64,000 bases of DNA from an uncultured Alphaproteobacteria bacterium (GTDB lineage: Bacteria; Pseudomonadota; Alphaproteobacteria; Micavibrionales; Micavibrionaceae): the NCBI GenBank assembly GCA_900696495.1, contig CAADGI010000008.1, forward strand, positions 1 to 64,000. The letters run 5' to 3'. Under the pieces are notes generated by a model, which made no database searches, was not told where the DNA came from, and saw nothing but the letters and a program-made list of their open reading frames with translations. The position numbers were made by a program, and so were the translations under genes. Positions 44,020-52,753 of the stretch are shown here, piece by piece (position 1 is the stretch's first letter; each line of letters begins with the position of its first letter).

Positions 44020-44910
44020 TTAACTTGGCGGCGGGAGTTCGTTGAGCTTGGTTTCAAGCTCGAGGAAGCCGGGCTGGACGTCGTGCGTCAGGAATTTCCG
44101 GCCGAATTCAACCGCGACCTGCGGAGCGCTGGCGTTCAGGAAGGCGATCATGGAGACCTTGATGGCCTTGTAATACTGGACCTCGGTCTGGGCGCGGCCG
44201 GTCATGGCGCCGGCGATGGGCGAAACGAACGCGTAGGACAGCCAGACGCCGAGGAATGTTCCCACCAGCGCGCCGCCGATCATCTGGCCGAGGACTTCGG
44301 GCGGTTCGGAAATCGAGGCCATGGTTTTGATAACGCCGAGAACGGCGGCGACGATGCCCAGGGCGGGGATACCGTCGGCCATATGCTGGACGGCATGGCC
44401 GGGGTGGCCTTCATGCTCCTGGATGGTTTCGATTTCCATGTCCATGAGGTCGCCGATTTCGTGCGGGTTTTCCTTGCCGAGCGAGATAAGGCGGAGGTAA
44501 TCGCACAGGAACGTGACGGCGTAATGATTTTCGGCGAAGGAGGGGAAGCGCTTGAACAGCTCGCTCTCTTCCGGTTTTTCGATATGCGCCTCGAGCGCCA
44601 GCCAACCCTTGGTGCGGGCGAGCTTGAAGATGCTGAACAAGGCCGAGAACAGCTCGATATAATCTTCCTTGGTGTAGGAGGCGGGCTTGGCCAGCGCGCC
44701 GAAATATTTGATCGTGTGCTTGACGGTGTCCATCGAGTTGCCGATGAGGAAGGCGCAGATGGCGCAGCCCATGATGATGGTGACCTCGCCGGGCATCGCT
44801 TCGAGGATGCCCATCATGAGGTGGGTGAAGTGGCCCATGTTGAAGTGCATGGCGATCAGCAGGCCGCCGTAGGTGCACACAAAAACCATTAAAATGCCGA
44901 CAAACTTCAT
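44020..44910 (-). CDS. motA: Flagellar motor protein MotA
   Basis: The 296-residue product is the proton-channel subunit of the flagellar stator. Four membrane helices are visible (MKFVGILMVFVCTYGGLLIA; ITIMGCAICAFLIGNSM; ALGIVAAVLGVIKTMA; GGALVGTFLGVWLSYAFVSP) and a large cytoplasmic loop between the second and third. It assembles with MotB in the inner membrane. motB follows on the same strand, with a 482-nt insertion between them. AGGA lies about 11 nt before the ATG. Confidence 0.96.
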   Translation of the reverse strand: MKFVGILMVFVCTYGGLLIAMHFNMGHFTHLMMGILEAMPGEVTIIMGCAICAFLIGNSMDTVKHTIKYFGALAKPASYTKEDYIELFSALFSIFKLARTKGWLALEAHIEKPEESELFKRFPSFAENHYAVTFLCDYLRLISLGKENPHEIGDLMDMEIETIQEHEGHPGHAVQHMADGIPALGIVAAVLGVIKTMASISEPPEVLGQMIGGALVGTFLGVWLSYAFVSPIAGAMTGRAQTEVQYYKAIKVSMIAFLNASAPQVAVEFGRKFLTHDVQPGFLELETKLNELPPPS

Positions 44911-45029
44911 GGCAGCCAGAGATCCTTTTTTACGAAGGCCACTTTAGCAGACGCAGCAAGATATTCAGGGATTTGGACGCAGAAAACGGGGGTTTTCCCC
45001 GCATTAATACAGTCTAGCAAATTTCCGGT

Positions 45030-46643
45030 TCATTTGGCCACATAGTCGGTGCGGGGGCCGGCGGGGGCGTAGAGATTGCCTTGCGCGTATTTGACGCCCA
45101 TTTCGGCGAGGAGATCGGCCTGCGCTTTTTCCTCGACGCCTTCGGCGATCACTTCGGTGCCGTTGTCCTGGCACATTTTCACCAGGTTGCGGACAAGGGC
45201 AGCCTCGCGCGCGGAGGCGGTGATGCGGCGGATGTAGCGGCCATCGATCTTGATGAAGTCGGCCTTGATGGCATCGAGATATTGCCGGGCGGCGGCGGAG
45301 GGGTGAAAATCGTCGAGGCCGATTTTATAGCCGTCTTTCTGAAGATCCTTGATGAAGGCGGAGGCCCGCGAAAGACTTTCGATGTTCGCGGATTCGGTGA
45401 TTTCAAGTGAAAGGCGCTCGGCGATGCCTTTCTGTTTGGCGAGTTGCTCCTTCAGTTTTTCGCAGAATTCCTCATCGCCGATGGACTGGCCGGAAATATC
45501 GATCGAGAAGCGCGTGCGGGTGTTGCCGGCCTTGAATTTGATGTGGTTGATGGCGCGTTCGCAGACGGCAAGATCGAAATCGGGCGCAAGGCCCGCGTCT
45601 TCGCCGAAGCGGATCCATTCCTGCGTATCGCCGCTTTCGAAGCGCGAGAGGATTTCGTAATGGGTGGCTTCTTTGGTTTTCATGTCGATGACGGGTTGAA
45701 AAAATTGCGTGAAGCTGACGCGCTCGATGATGCTTTTGAATTCTTTCAGTTTGGCCTCGTTGGCGGCGATGTATTGCGCGTAGCCTTCGTCGAGATTGGA
45801 GATTTTCAGCTGCGCGCCCTTGTTTTCGAATTCATTGATGGCGAAGTCGAGCGCGCGGGAGATGTCTTTTTTATCGAGGGTTTTGAGGTCCCCGGTGACG
45901 GTTTTGGCCTGGAGGTCGACATCGGCGCCCGCGGTCTTGGCGATGGAAAGGATCTTCTGCTTGATTTCGTCGATGTTGACGGATTTGTCATGCACGAAAC
46001 TGTAGCGGCCTTCGGCAACCATGCCTGCGGAGTAACCGCCGAAGGAATATTGCGCCATCATTTCGCCGATCATCTGCTCGACCTTGCCCCAGCCGTCCTT
46101 GCCGAAACGCTGGCTCATTTCGTCGGCGTTCACGAAATCAAAGAAAGTGAGTTCGACGTCATGGCCCCAGAGTTTGGCATCGAAAACAGCATCGCGCGCG
46201 GCATCGGCGTAGGCGTCGCGGTCGGCAAAGCCCGTGGCGCCCGGAAGGCCGACGACAGGGGCGATGCGGGCGAGGAATTCATTGCTGACGCCGAGGCAGA
46301 TGTAGAAGCGGTCGTTCTTCGGCATGCGGATGGCGCTGAAGGAGGCGATTTTCTGGCCGATCTGCTCGTTCAGGGTCACAAGCACGGGGCCGATGCGGCG
46401 GCCGGGAACAGTATTGTCGCGCGCCTTGAGGAGTTTCGCCTGTTCGTAGGTTGAAAAAAGATCGAGCCAGTTACGGTTCAACAGCGCCTTTTCGTCAATG
46501 CCGGTGAGGGCTTTGGACGCGCCGGAGGCGTGGATGACTTTACCGTTTTCGGCGACCTCGATGAAGAGATCGGCGACGGCAAAACTGAAGGCGACGAAAC
46601 GGTCGCGTTGTTCTTTGAGGGTTTTTTCGTCGGACATGCACAC
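45030..46643 (-). CDS. PAS-like sensor and EAL domain protein
   Basis: The 537-residue cytoplasmic product has a PAS-like N-terminus (about 20-80), a middle region that may be a degenerate GGDEF domain (about 140-260), and an EAL phosphodiesterase domain (about 300-537). Active-site residues are mostly kept: YEILSRFE, LEITES, GLDDFH, FIKIDG, EGVEE and YAQGNLY. In FSIDISGQS the usual Asn (NxS) is Asp, so activity on cyclic di-GMP is uncertain. GGGAG lies 7 nt before the ATG. It lies upstream of motA by 119 nt on the same strand, suggesting a motility role. Confidence 0.85.
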   Translation of the reverse strand: MCMSDEKTLKEQRDRFVAFSFAVADLFIEVAENGKVIHASGASKALTGIDEKALLNRNWLDLFSTYEQAKLLKARDNTVPGRRIGPVLVTLNEQIGQKIASFSAIRMPKNDRFYICLGVSNEFLARIAPVVGLPGATGFADRDAYADAARDAVFDAKLWGHDVELTFFDFVNADEMSQRFGKDGWGKVEQMIGEMMAQYSFGGYSAGMVAEGRYSFVHDKSVNIDEIKQKILSIAKTAGADVDLQAKTVTGDLKTLDKKDISRALDFAINEFENKGAQLKISNLDEGYAQYIAANEAKLKEFKSIIERVSFTQFFQPVIDMKTKEATHYEILSRFESGDTQEWIRFGEDAGLAPDFDLAVCERAINHIKFKAGNTRTRFSIDISGQSIGDEEFCEKLKEQLAKQKGIAERLSLEITESANIESLSRASAFIKDLQKDGYKIGLDDFHPSAAARQYLDAIKADFIKIDGRYIRRITASAREAALVRNLVKMCQDNGTEVIAEGVEEKAQADLLAEMGVKYAQGNLYAPAGPRTDYVAK

Positions 46644-46676
46644 TCTCCCGGCCTACTGCCAGCCTCTTCAAGCTAC

Positions 46677-46702
46677 CAGATTCCGGCTTTCGCCGGAATG
46701 AC
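46677..46702. repeat. Family A stem-loop, single copy
   Basis: AGATTCCGGC-TTTC-GCCGGAATGAC lies between the hemB stop and the EAL gene start. Confidence 0.8.
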
Positions 46703-46709
46703 ATTGTTT

Positions 46710-47735
46710 TTATTTATTTTTTTGAATTAAACGGGCGTAATCCACGGCGCCGTAGGAGAGAATGCCGTCACAACCTGCGCGTTTGAAGGCCAGCAGGCTT
46801 TCGGCCAGCGCGGCGTCGTAATCAAGCCAGCCATTGGCGGCGGCGGCGCGGAGCATCGCGTATTCGCCGCTGACCTGGTAGGCGAAGGTCGGGACCTTGA
46901 ACGTGTCCTTCACGGATTTGATGATGTCGAGATAGGGAAGGCCGGGCTTGACCATGACCATGTCGGCGCCTTCGTTTATGTCCAATGCGACCTCGCGCAG
47001 CGCCTCGGCGGCGTTGGCGGGGTTCATCTGGTAGGTTTTCTTGTCGCCTTTCAGGACACCGGATGAGCCGACGGCGTCGCGGAACGGGCCGTAGAAGCAG
47101 GACGCGTATTTCACGGCATATGAAAGTATGGCGGTGTCGGTGAACCCGTTTGCATCGAGGGTGGACCGAATTTGGCCTACGCGGCCATCCATCATGTCGG
47201 ACGGGGCGATGACATCAGCGCCTGCCTGAGCCTGAATCAGTGATTGTTCACAAAGAACTTCGACAGTTTCATCATTTAAAATCTTACCGTCATGTATGAG
47301 CCCGTCGTGACCGTGGGTGGTGTAGGGGTCGAGGGCGACGTCGGTGATGACGCCCACTTCGGGCAATTCTTTTTTAATCGCCTGGATGGCACGGCAGATG
47401 AGGTTGCCCGGATTAAGCGCCTCGCGCCCGTCCATGGTTTTTTTCTCGGCCGGGACGACGGGAAAAAGGGCGAAGGCCTTGATTTCCAGGTCGTTGGCGC
47501 GGTTCAGGCTTTCAAGGAGGCGGTCGATGGTCAGGCGCTCGACGCCGGGCATGGAGGCGACCGGTTCGCTTGCATTCGTGCCTTCGGTGATGAAAACGGG
47601 CCAGATCAGGTCGGCGGGGCGGACATGATGCTCCTGCACCATGTCGCGGAGCCAGGTTTTGGCGCGCAGGCGGCGCATGCGGACCTGCGGGTAAGCGGGT
47701 GCTTCTTCGGGAATATTTTTAGGTTTTGTCTGCAT
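46710..47735 (-). CDS. hemB: Delta-aminolevulinic acid dehydratase (porphobilinogen synthase)
   Basis: The 341-residue TIM-barrel enzyme joins two 5-aminolevulinates to porphobilinogen in haem synthesis. RMRRLRAKTWLRDMVQEHHV and DLIWPVFITEG are typical; the Schiff-base lysines appear in YAVKYASCFYGPFRDAVGS and MVMVKPGLPYLDII. The metal region (ALDPYTTHGHDGLI) lacks the zinc-cysteine triplet DxCxCxYxxHGHxG, so it belongs to the magnesium-type or mixed alphaproteobacterial group. The gene is monocistronic. Confidence 0.95.
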   Translation of the reverse strand: MQTKPKNIPEEAPAYPQVRMRRLRAKTWLRDMVQEHHVRPADLIWPVFITEGTNASEPVASMPGVERLTIDRLLESLNRANDLEIKAFALFPVVPAEKKTMDGREALNPGNLICRAIQAIKKELPEVGVITDVALDPYTTHGHDGLIHDGKILNDETVEVLCEQSLIQAQAGADVIAPSDMMDGRVGQIRSTLDANGFTDTAILSYAVKYASCFYGPFRDAVGSSGVLKGDKKTYQMNPANAAEALREVALDINEGADMVMVKPGLPYLDIIKSVKDTFKVPTFAYQVSGEYAMLRAAAANGWLDYDAALAESLLAFKRAGCDGILSYGAVDYARLIQKNK

Positions 47736-47800
47736 TATTTACTTAATACCATATACTTGTTTGGATTGTCATCATCATCAAAGCACGGAATAATATTCAA

Positions 47801-47900
47801 TGTCATTCCAGCGAAAGCTGGAATCCATGGATCGACCGGGGACAAACACCGTATCACTCGAACAAGCGGATGGATGGACCCCTGCTTTCGCAGGGGTGAC
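47801..47900. repeat. Family A repeat, inverted pair
   Basis: TGTCATTCCAGC-GAAA-GCTGGAATCCATGG (47801-47830) faces TGGACCCCTGC-TTTC-GCAGGGGTGAC (47874-47900). The two stems differ but each is self-complementary. It ends 15 nt before the next start codon. Confidence 0.85.
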
Positions 47901-47915
47901 GAAAGGGCCAGGGGA

Positions 47916-48998
47916 ATGAATCAAGACCTTTCCAAGGATGAAGTGCTGACCAAAGTAAGGGGTTCGTTGGGGCTTATTACCCTCAACCGGCCGCAGGCGT
48001 TGAACGCATTGACGCTGGAGATGATCCGGCAGGTTTGCGGAGCCCTGCGACAATGGGAAAACACCCCGGCCGTGAAGGCGGTTTTGTTCACGGGCGCGGG
48101 CGAGCGGGCGTTCTGCGCCGGAGGAGATGTGAAGGCGTTTCACCGCGCCGGGATGGCGTATCGAAGGGGCGATATCAGCCAGCCGGTTTCGGCCATGTTC
48201 TTCGCCGAGGAATACAGTTTAGATCGCCAGATTTTTCATTATCCGAAGCCGACTATTTCGTTTATGGACGGAATCGTCATGGGCGGAGGATACGGCATCG
48301 GCGGGAACTGCGCGCACAGAATCGCGACCGAGAAAACCGTGTTCGCGATGCCGGAGACGGGGATCGGGTTTTTCCCGGATGTGGGTGCGGGGTTTCATTT
48401 GCTGCGCGCGCCGCAGAATCTCGGGAAATATTTAGCTCTCACAGCGGCGCAGGTGAATGCCGCCGACATGATGCAGGCGAAGCTCGCGGAATATTTTGTA
48501 CCGTCGGACAAGCAAGAGGAATTGATCGCGGCGCTGGCTGGCGGCGGGGATATCAAAAAGATTCTGTCGGAATTTGAGGGAGGCAAAGCCGAGGAAGGAA
48601 TTTTTGCCAAAAACGCCGATCGCATCGAGCGCAACTTCAATTACCCGACGCTGAAGAAAATCCTGAAGAGCCTCGCGGAGGATACTTCACCGTTCGCGCT
48701 GGAAACTTTGAGTTTGATCGAATCGCGCTCGCCGACCAGCGTGATGGTGACGGCGGAGCACCTGCGGCGTTCGGAGGGAAGGAGTTTCGATGATGTGATC
48801 GCGGGCGATTTTATCCTGACGCAGCGGTTCCTCGAGCGGGGCGATTTCTATGAGGGCATACGCGCCGCCGTGATCGACAAGGACCGCAAGCCGCGCTGGA
48901 ATCCGCCGGGTTTTGACGGGGTGAGCGGGGACGAGGTCATGGCGCATTTCGCGCCGACTGGCCATAATCTGGAGGATATAAGGCTTTTTGCGCGTTAA
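47916..48998 (+). CDS. Enoyl-CoA hydratase/isomerase family, 3-hydroxyisobutyryl-CoA hydrolase-like
   Basis: The 360-residue product from ATG 47916 has a crotonase fold: GSLGLITLNRPQALNALTLE, GERAFCAGGDVKAFHRAG (oxyanion hole), KPTISFMDGIVMGGGYGIGG and MPETGIGFFPDVGAGF with the catalytic Glu and Asp. Length and the C-terminal FLERGDFYEGIRAAVIDKDR fit 3-hydroxyisobutyryl-CoA hydrolases of valine breakdown. Upstream in-frame codons run antisense through hemB and the repeat, so this start is preferred, although AGGGG is unusually close to it. No valine-catabolic neighbours are present. Confidence 0.88.
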   Translation: MNQDLSKDEVLTKVRGSLGLITLNRPQALNALTLEMIRQVCGALRQWENTPAVKAVLFTGAGERAFCAGGDVKAFHRAGMAYRRGDISQPVSAMFFAEEYSLDRQIFHYPKPTISFMDGIVMGGGYGIGGNCAHRIATEKTVFAMPETGIGFFPDVGAGFHLLRAPQNLGKYLALTAAQVNAADMMQAKLAEYFVPSDKQEELIAALAGGGDIKKILSEFEGGKAEEGIFAKNADRIERNFNYPTLKKILKSLAEDTSPFALETLSLIESRSPTSVMVTAEHLRRSEGRSFDDVIAGDFILTQRFLERGDFYEGIRAAVIDKDRKPRWNPPGFDGVSGDEVMAHFAPTGHNLEDIRLFAR

Positions 48999-49064
48999 AG
49001 GCCGATAATTAAGGCTTTGATAACCTCTTTATCTTCATTATTATAATAGTCAGAGGTTTATCCC

Positions 49065-49583
49065 TTGAAACAGCATTCGACCCTTCCTTCTGAAAACAAA
49101 GCATTCCGGAGCGATCCCGTGACCAGTACGCCTTATTACGAAGCCATCCAGCTTATCGAGCGCCTGCACCGTCATTTCCTTGACGTGCTGAAGGTGGAGC
49201 TCGACAAGAAGGGCATCCAGGACATCAACAACGTCCAGAGCATGATCCTGTACAATATCGGGACCGACGAGATGACAGTCGGGGAACTGACGATCCGCGG
49301 TTATTATCTCGGCTCGAACGTTTCCTATAACGTCAAAAAGATGGTTGAGAATGGCTATCTCGTGCAGGAGCGTTCAGTGCATGACAAGCGCTCGATCCGC
49401 GTCAAGCTTTCGCCGAAGGGCGTTTCGCTGCGCGATGCGATTTCGGATATGTTCCGCCGCCATGAAAAGGCGATCGCGGGAACCGAGATCAATGACGCGA
49501 AGCTGAACGGCCTGAATGATACGCTCAAAATGGTTGAAAGATTTTGGGCAAGCCAGGCCAACTTCTCCGGCGGCGGCTACTAG
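49065..49583 (+). CDS. MarR family regulator (LdtR-like)
   Basis: The 172-residue product has a winged helix: DEMTVGELTIRGYYLGSNVS recognition region and NGYLVQERSVHDKRSIRVKL wing. It matches the alphaproteobacterial LdtR type (conserved IQDINNVQSMILYNIG), which in Liberibacter controls an L,D-transpeptidase gene. Here a transpeptidase gene lies at 33625, so regulation of it is possible but not shown. TTG 49065 (AGAGG upstream) or GTG 49119 (GGAG 7 nt upstream) may be the start. Confidence 0.85.
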   Translation: MKQHSTLPSENKAFRSDPVTSTPYYEAIQLIERLHRHFLDVLKVELDKKGIQDINNVQSMILYNIGTDEMTVGELTIRGYYLGSNVSYNVKKMVENGYLVQERSVHDKRSIRVKLSPKGVSLRDAISDMFRRHEKAIAGTEINDAKLNGLNDTLKMVERFWASQANFSGGGY

Positions 49584-49603
49584 TCAATTTTCGACTTTCA
49601 TTT

Positions 49604-49718
49604 CCGTCATCCTTGCCCCTGCTTTCGCAGGGGTAAACTGCGGCAGGTATCCATTGATCCATAAGCACAGACCGTCAAAATTGAGAAATGGATCCTCCGC
49701 CTTCGCGGAGGATGACGA
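49604..49718. repeat. Family A-like repeat, inverted pair
   Basis: CCGTCATCCTTGCCCCTGC-TTTC-GCAGGGG (49604-49633) with GGTATCCATTGATCC faces ATGGATCCTCCGC-CTTC-GCGGAGGATGACG (49688-49718). It lies between the stops of the regulator and gcdH. Confidence 0.8.
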
Positions 49719-49728
49719 TTTAGAGATA

Positions 49729-50904
49729 TTACCCAAACGCCTGAATACCTGTTTGAGCTTTGCCCAAAATAAGCGCGTGGATATCGTGCGTGCCTTCGTA
49801 GGTGTTCACGGCTTCGAGATTCATCATGTGGCGGATCACATGATATTCATCGGCGATGCCGTTGCCGCCCAGCATGTCGCGGGCGAGACGGGCGATGTCG
49901 AGGGCCTTGCCGCAATTGTTGCGCTTTAACAGCGAGATGGATTCGGGCGCGGCGCGGTTTTCATCGCGGAGTCTTCCGAGGCGGTGACACGCGGCGAGGG
50001 CGAGCGTGATTTCAGTCTGCATATCGGCGAGTTTTTTCTGGATGAGCTGCTGCGCGGCTAAGGGTTTGCCGAAGAGTTTGCGCTCCAGCACGTAATCGCG
50101 GGCGATGTGCCAGCAGGCATCCGCGGCTCCAAGCGCGCCCCAGGCGATGCCGTAGCGGGCGGAGTTGAGGCATTGCATCGGGCCCTTGAGGCCTTTGACC
50201 TCGAGTTTGTTGGCGGCGGGGACTTCGACATTGTCCATGGCGATGCCGCCGGTGACCGAGGCGCGGAGCGAAAATTTGCCTTCGATCTTCGGCGCGGTGA
50301 GGCCCTTCATGGATTTTTCGAGGATGAAGCCGGCGATTTCGTTATCGTCGTCCTTAGCCCAGACGACGAACACATCGGCGATGGGGGAATTGGTGATCCA
50401 TTGTTTTGAACCGGAGATGCTATAGCCCTTGCCAGATTTTTTGGCGCGTGTGCGCATCGCGGACGGGTCAGACCCACCATCGGGTTCAGTTAAACCAAAA
50501 CATCCGATAAATTCGCCAGAGGCCAGTTTCGGCAGGTATTTTTGTTTCTGCTCCTCGGTGCCGAAGAGATAGATCGGCAGCATGACGAGCGAGGACTGAA
50601 CCGAGTAGCAGGAGCGGTACGCGGAATCGACGCGCTCCATTTCATAGGCGATAAGCCCGGCAGCAGTGTAGGAGGCCCCGGCGCAGCCATAGCCCTCGAT
50701 CATCGGGCCCAGCAGGCCGAGCGCGCCCATTTCGCGCATGATCTTAGGGTCGAATTTTTCGTGGCGGTTGGCCTCGACGATGCGGGGGAGGAGCTTTTCC
50801 TGCGCGTAGTCGCGGGCGGTCTGCTGAATGGCGCGTTCCTCGTCGGTGAGGAGTTCGGTCAGGAGCAGGGGGTCTTGCCAGTTGAAGTCGGGGCGGTGAT
50901 TCAT
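49729..50904 (-). CDS. gcdH: Glutaryl-CoA dehydrogenase
   Basis: The 391-residue flavoprotein is an acyl-CoA dehydrogenase of the glutaryl-CoA type: [20 protein letters not shown] at the start, [36 protein letters not shown] and the catalytic Glu in [15 protein letters not shown]. It oxidises and decarboxylates glutaryl-CoA to crotonyl-CoA in lysine and tryptophan breakdown, passing electrons to ETF. A family C arm lies about 10 nt upstream of the ATG (50915-50950). Other acyl-CoA dehydrogenases are the alternative, but the N-terminal and C-terminal phrases fit GCDH. Confidence 0.92.
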   Translation of the reverse strand: MNHRPDFNWQDPLLLTELLTDEERAIQQTARDYAQEKLLPRIVEANRHEKFDPKIMREMGALGLLGPMIEGYGCAGASYTAAGLIAYEMERVDSAYRSCYSVQSSLVMLPIYLFGTEEQKQKYLPKLASGEFIGCFGLTEPDGGSDPSAMRTRAKKSGKGYSISGSKQWITNSPIADVFVVWAKDDDNEIAGFILEKSMKGLTAPKIEGKFSLRASVTGGIAMDNVEVPAANKLEVKGLKGPMQCLNSARYGIAWGALGAADACWHIARDYVLERKLFGKPLAAQQLIQKKLADMQTEITLALAACHRLGRLRDENRAAPESISLLKRNNCGKALDIARLARDMLGGNGIADEYHVIRHMMNLEAVNTYEGTHDIHALILGKAQTGIQAFG

Positions 50905-50914
50905 GATAAGAATT

Positions 50915-50950
50915 TAACCACAGAGAACACAGAGTTCACAGAGGAAACAC
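50915..50950. repeat. Family C half-palindrome
   Basis: TTAACCACAGAG, AACACAGAG and TTCACAGAGG form a single arm just upstream of gcdH. The opposite arm is missing, and family A sequence follows directly. Confidence 0.75.
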
Positions 50951-50952
50951 AC

Positions 50953-51050
50953 CGTAATCCCGGCCCCCGCTTGCGCGGGGGTAAACTCCAGGTCGGGATC
51001 CATGGGAAAGGCGGATAAATCCTATGGGCCCCGGCTTGCGCCGGGGTTGC
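50953..51050. repeat. Family A repeat, inverted pair
   Basis: CGTAATCCCGGCCCCCGC-TTGC-GCGGGGG with GGTCGGGATCCATGGG (50953-51005) is followed by GGGCCCCGGC-TTGC-GCCGGGGTTGCG (about 51026-51051). It joins the family C arm on its left. Confidence 0.75.
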
Positions 51051-51069
51051 GAATGAGGGAAAATTTCAT

Positions 51070-51270
51070 ATGACCAAGGATTTATTGCAGGGCCGCGAGA
51101 TTATTATTGAATTTATGCCTGTGGGCCAGTTGGTGAAGGTTTCCGCGATCGACAGCCAGAGCCTGACGGAAATTTCGATCCAGGGGCCTGCGAGCGCCGG
51201 GAAAGAGACGCTGAAATATAACGCGATTAAACGCCTGGAGTATGTGCTGAAGAAAAAAGGTTTGCTCTAA
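51070..51270 (+). CDS. Small conserved alphaproteobacterial protein (DUF6898-like)
   Basis: The 66-residue product is a compact alpha/beta protein: IIIEFMPVGQLVKVSAIDSQ, then TEISIQGPASAGKETLKYNA and a lysine-rich helix to the end. It resembles the DUF6898 family of unknown function, from memory of the family. The ATG has AGGGAAAA upstream. It converges on the next gene with stops overlapping by 4 nt. Confidence 0.7.
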   Translation: MTKDLLQGREIIIEFMPVGQLVKVSAIDSQSLTEISIQGPASAGKETLKYNAIKRLEYVLKKKGLL

Positions 51271-52088
51271 GACAAATGCGGTTGGTAAGAGCTGCCGCTT
51301 TGTTTCAAAGTCAGCTCCCTGTGAAGACCTAAATCCCCGCCAATTGAATAATGTTGTACCCCATACATGCCATGATCGACCATGGATTGGTCGATGCCAG
51401 CCGGCACTGTATCCATATGCTTATATTCTGAGGGCTGTTGATACTGGCCGAGAAAATCTCTTTTCATGACAACTTCCATGTAGCTTTCTTTGGCGATGCC
51501 GCATTCCGGTGGCACATGGATGTAAAAACGAACAGGCGTAAGCGCAGCTCGCCAGCCTAGTTCTTTGCGGATTTCCGTGGCGATGTTTTCTATATTATTC
51601 ATGGGTGACCTACCATTATTCTCGCCGGGTATATGAGATACGCACACATGATAACCCGAGTGGGTTTTATCGATATTAATCAAGGCTGGTGCGGTTTTAG
51701 AATAATAATGGCCTTCGCGGCCGGGCATAACGTAAGACTTCAAGTGAGGTCTTGTGAGGCAAAATGGCTGTTCGTCATGTTCGCGTGCATGGGGAAGTTT
51801 TGCCATTCTGGCGCGATCAATTTCTGAAGAGATATCGACATTAATTCTTAGTCCGTCGGGATTCAGTTGTTGAAGAGTTTGATAGACATTAGCCGGGATC
51901 GCGCTGGAAGCAGATGCAAAGTGTTTATAAATTACCAGTCTGTATTCGTTCCGAAGTTCTTTCTCGCGGTCATATAACGATTGGGGTTTTTTATTAAGAG
52001 TCCGTGTCCTTCCCTCTCCATAAAGGGTGTTTTGAACGGCATCGAATTCATCAGAAATGCGCTTTAAGTTAGCTTGCAAATGAGACAT
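51267..52088 (-). CDS. Hypothetical protein, no recognised family
   Basis: The 273-residue product from the ATG at 52088 follows AGGAG with 7 nt spacing; a longer frame reaches 52181 but lacks such a site. The first 100 residues are helical and charged (LQANLKRISDEFDAVQNTLY). The rest is mixed, with TRPHLKSYVMPGREGHYYSK, SGYHVCVSHIPGENNGRSPM and PVRFYIHVPPECGIAKESYM. No signal peptide or membrane helix is visible. Base composition is AT-rich against its neighbours, and it sits alone between rpiB and the DUF6898-like gene, consistent with recent acquisition. No function is proposed. Confidence 0.65.
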   Translation of the reverse strand: MSHLQANLKRISDEFDAVQNTLYGEGRTRTLNKKPQSLYDREKELRNEYRLVIYKHFASASSAIPANVYQTLQQLNPDGLRINVDISSEIDRARMAKLPHAREHDEQPFCLTRPHLKSYVMPGREGHYYSKTAPALINIDKTHSGYHVCVSHIPGENNGRSPMNNIENIATEIRKELGWRAALTPVRFYIHVPPECGIAKESYMEVVMKRDFLGQYQQPSEYKHMDTVPAGIDQSMVDHGMYGVQHYSIGGDLGLHRELTLKQSGSSYQPHLS

Positions 52089-52221
52089 GTCGGCTCTCCT
52101 AATTGTATGTTTTTGTATTATACATAATAATTTTATGTAGTCAATTAAATAAGCTATTTTGTTGAAGAGCCATAGCCGCACGCACTATATATAGTGCTCC
52201 AAAGATGAATCGAGGATTCTA

Positions 52222-52659
52222 ATGTCCATAACCAAAATCGCCATTGCCAGCGACCATGCCGGTTTCGAGCTGAAACAGGCCGTGGTGAAGCATCTGGGCG
52301 CGGAAAATGTGCTGGATCTTGGCACCAACACACTGGATTCCGTCGATTACCCTGATTTCGGCTATGCGGTGGCCAAGGCGCTGGAGGAGGGCAAGATCGA
52401 GCAGGGCATCGTGATCTGCGGATCGGGCATAGGGATTTCGATCGCGGCGAACAGGAATCCGGCGGTGCGCGCGGCGCTGTGCATGAACACGGAAATGGCC
52501 AAGTTGGCGCGGCAGCATAATGATGCGAATGTATTGGCGCTCGGTGCGCGGCTGGTGGACGTGAAAGAGGCGTTGGATATCGTGAATGTATTTTTCAAAA
52601 CGGAATTCGAGGGCGGGCGTCACGCGCGCCGGGTCGAGAAGCTGACATCCTGTTGTTAG
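52222..52659 (+). CDS. rpiB: Ribose 5-phosphate isomerase B
   Basis: The 145-residue product interconverts ribose and ribulose 5-phosphate. KIAIASDHAGFELKQAVVKH is the substrate-binding start, VDYPDFGYAVAKAL and GIVICGSGIGISIAANRNP (with the catalytic Cys) follow, and NVLALGARL is typical. CGAGGA lies about 6 nt before the ATG. glyA follows on the same strand after a family A pair; pairing of rpiB with glyA is common in bacteria. Confidence 0.96.
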   Translation: MSITKIAIASDHAGFELKQAVVKHLGAENVLDLGTNTLDSVDYPDFGYAVAKALEEGKIEQGIVICGSGIGISIAANRNPAVRAALCMNTEMAKLARQHNDANVLALGARLVDVKEALDIVNVFFKTEFEGGRHARRVEKLTSCC

Positions 52660-52660
52660 G

Positions 52661-52730
52661 ATGTCATCCCGGCGAAAGCCGGGATCGAGTAGGTTAATAG
52701 CAACCCGATTCCGGCTTGCGCCGGAATGAC
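52661..52730. repeat. Family A repeat, inverted pair between rpiB and glyA
   Basis: ATGTCATCCCGGC-GAAA-GCCGGGATCG (52661-52687) faces CCCGATTCCGGC-TTGC-GCCGGAATGAC (52704-52730). This is the tightest pair, starting 2 nt after the rpiB stop. Confidence 0.85.
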
Positions 52731-52753
52731 AAAAAGGAATGAAAGGGAAAACA

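Noticed and set aside
45444-46454. Plus-strand ORF of 336 codons
   Set aside because: Antisense to the EAL-domain gene, which has clear catalytic motifs.
47292-47915. Upstream extension of the 3-hydroxyisobutyryl-CoA hydrolase-like frame
   Set aside because: It runs antisense through hemB and then through a family A repeat; crotonase homology starts just after ATG 47916.
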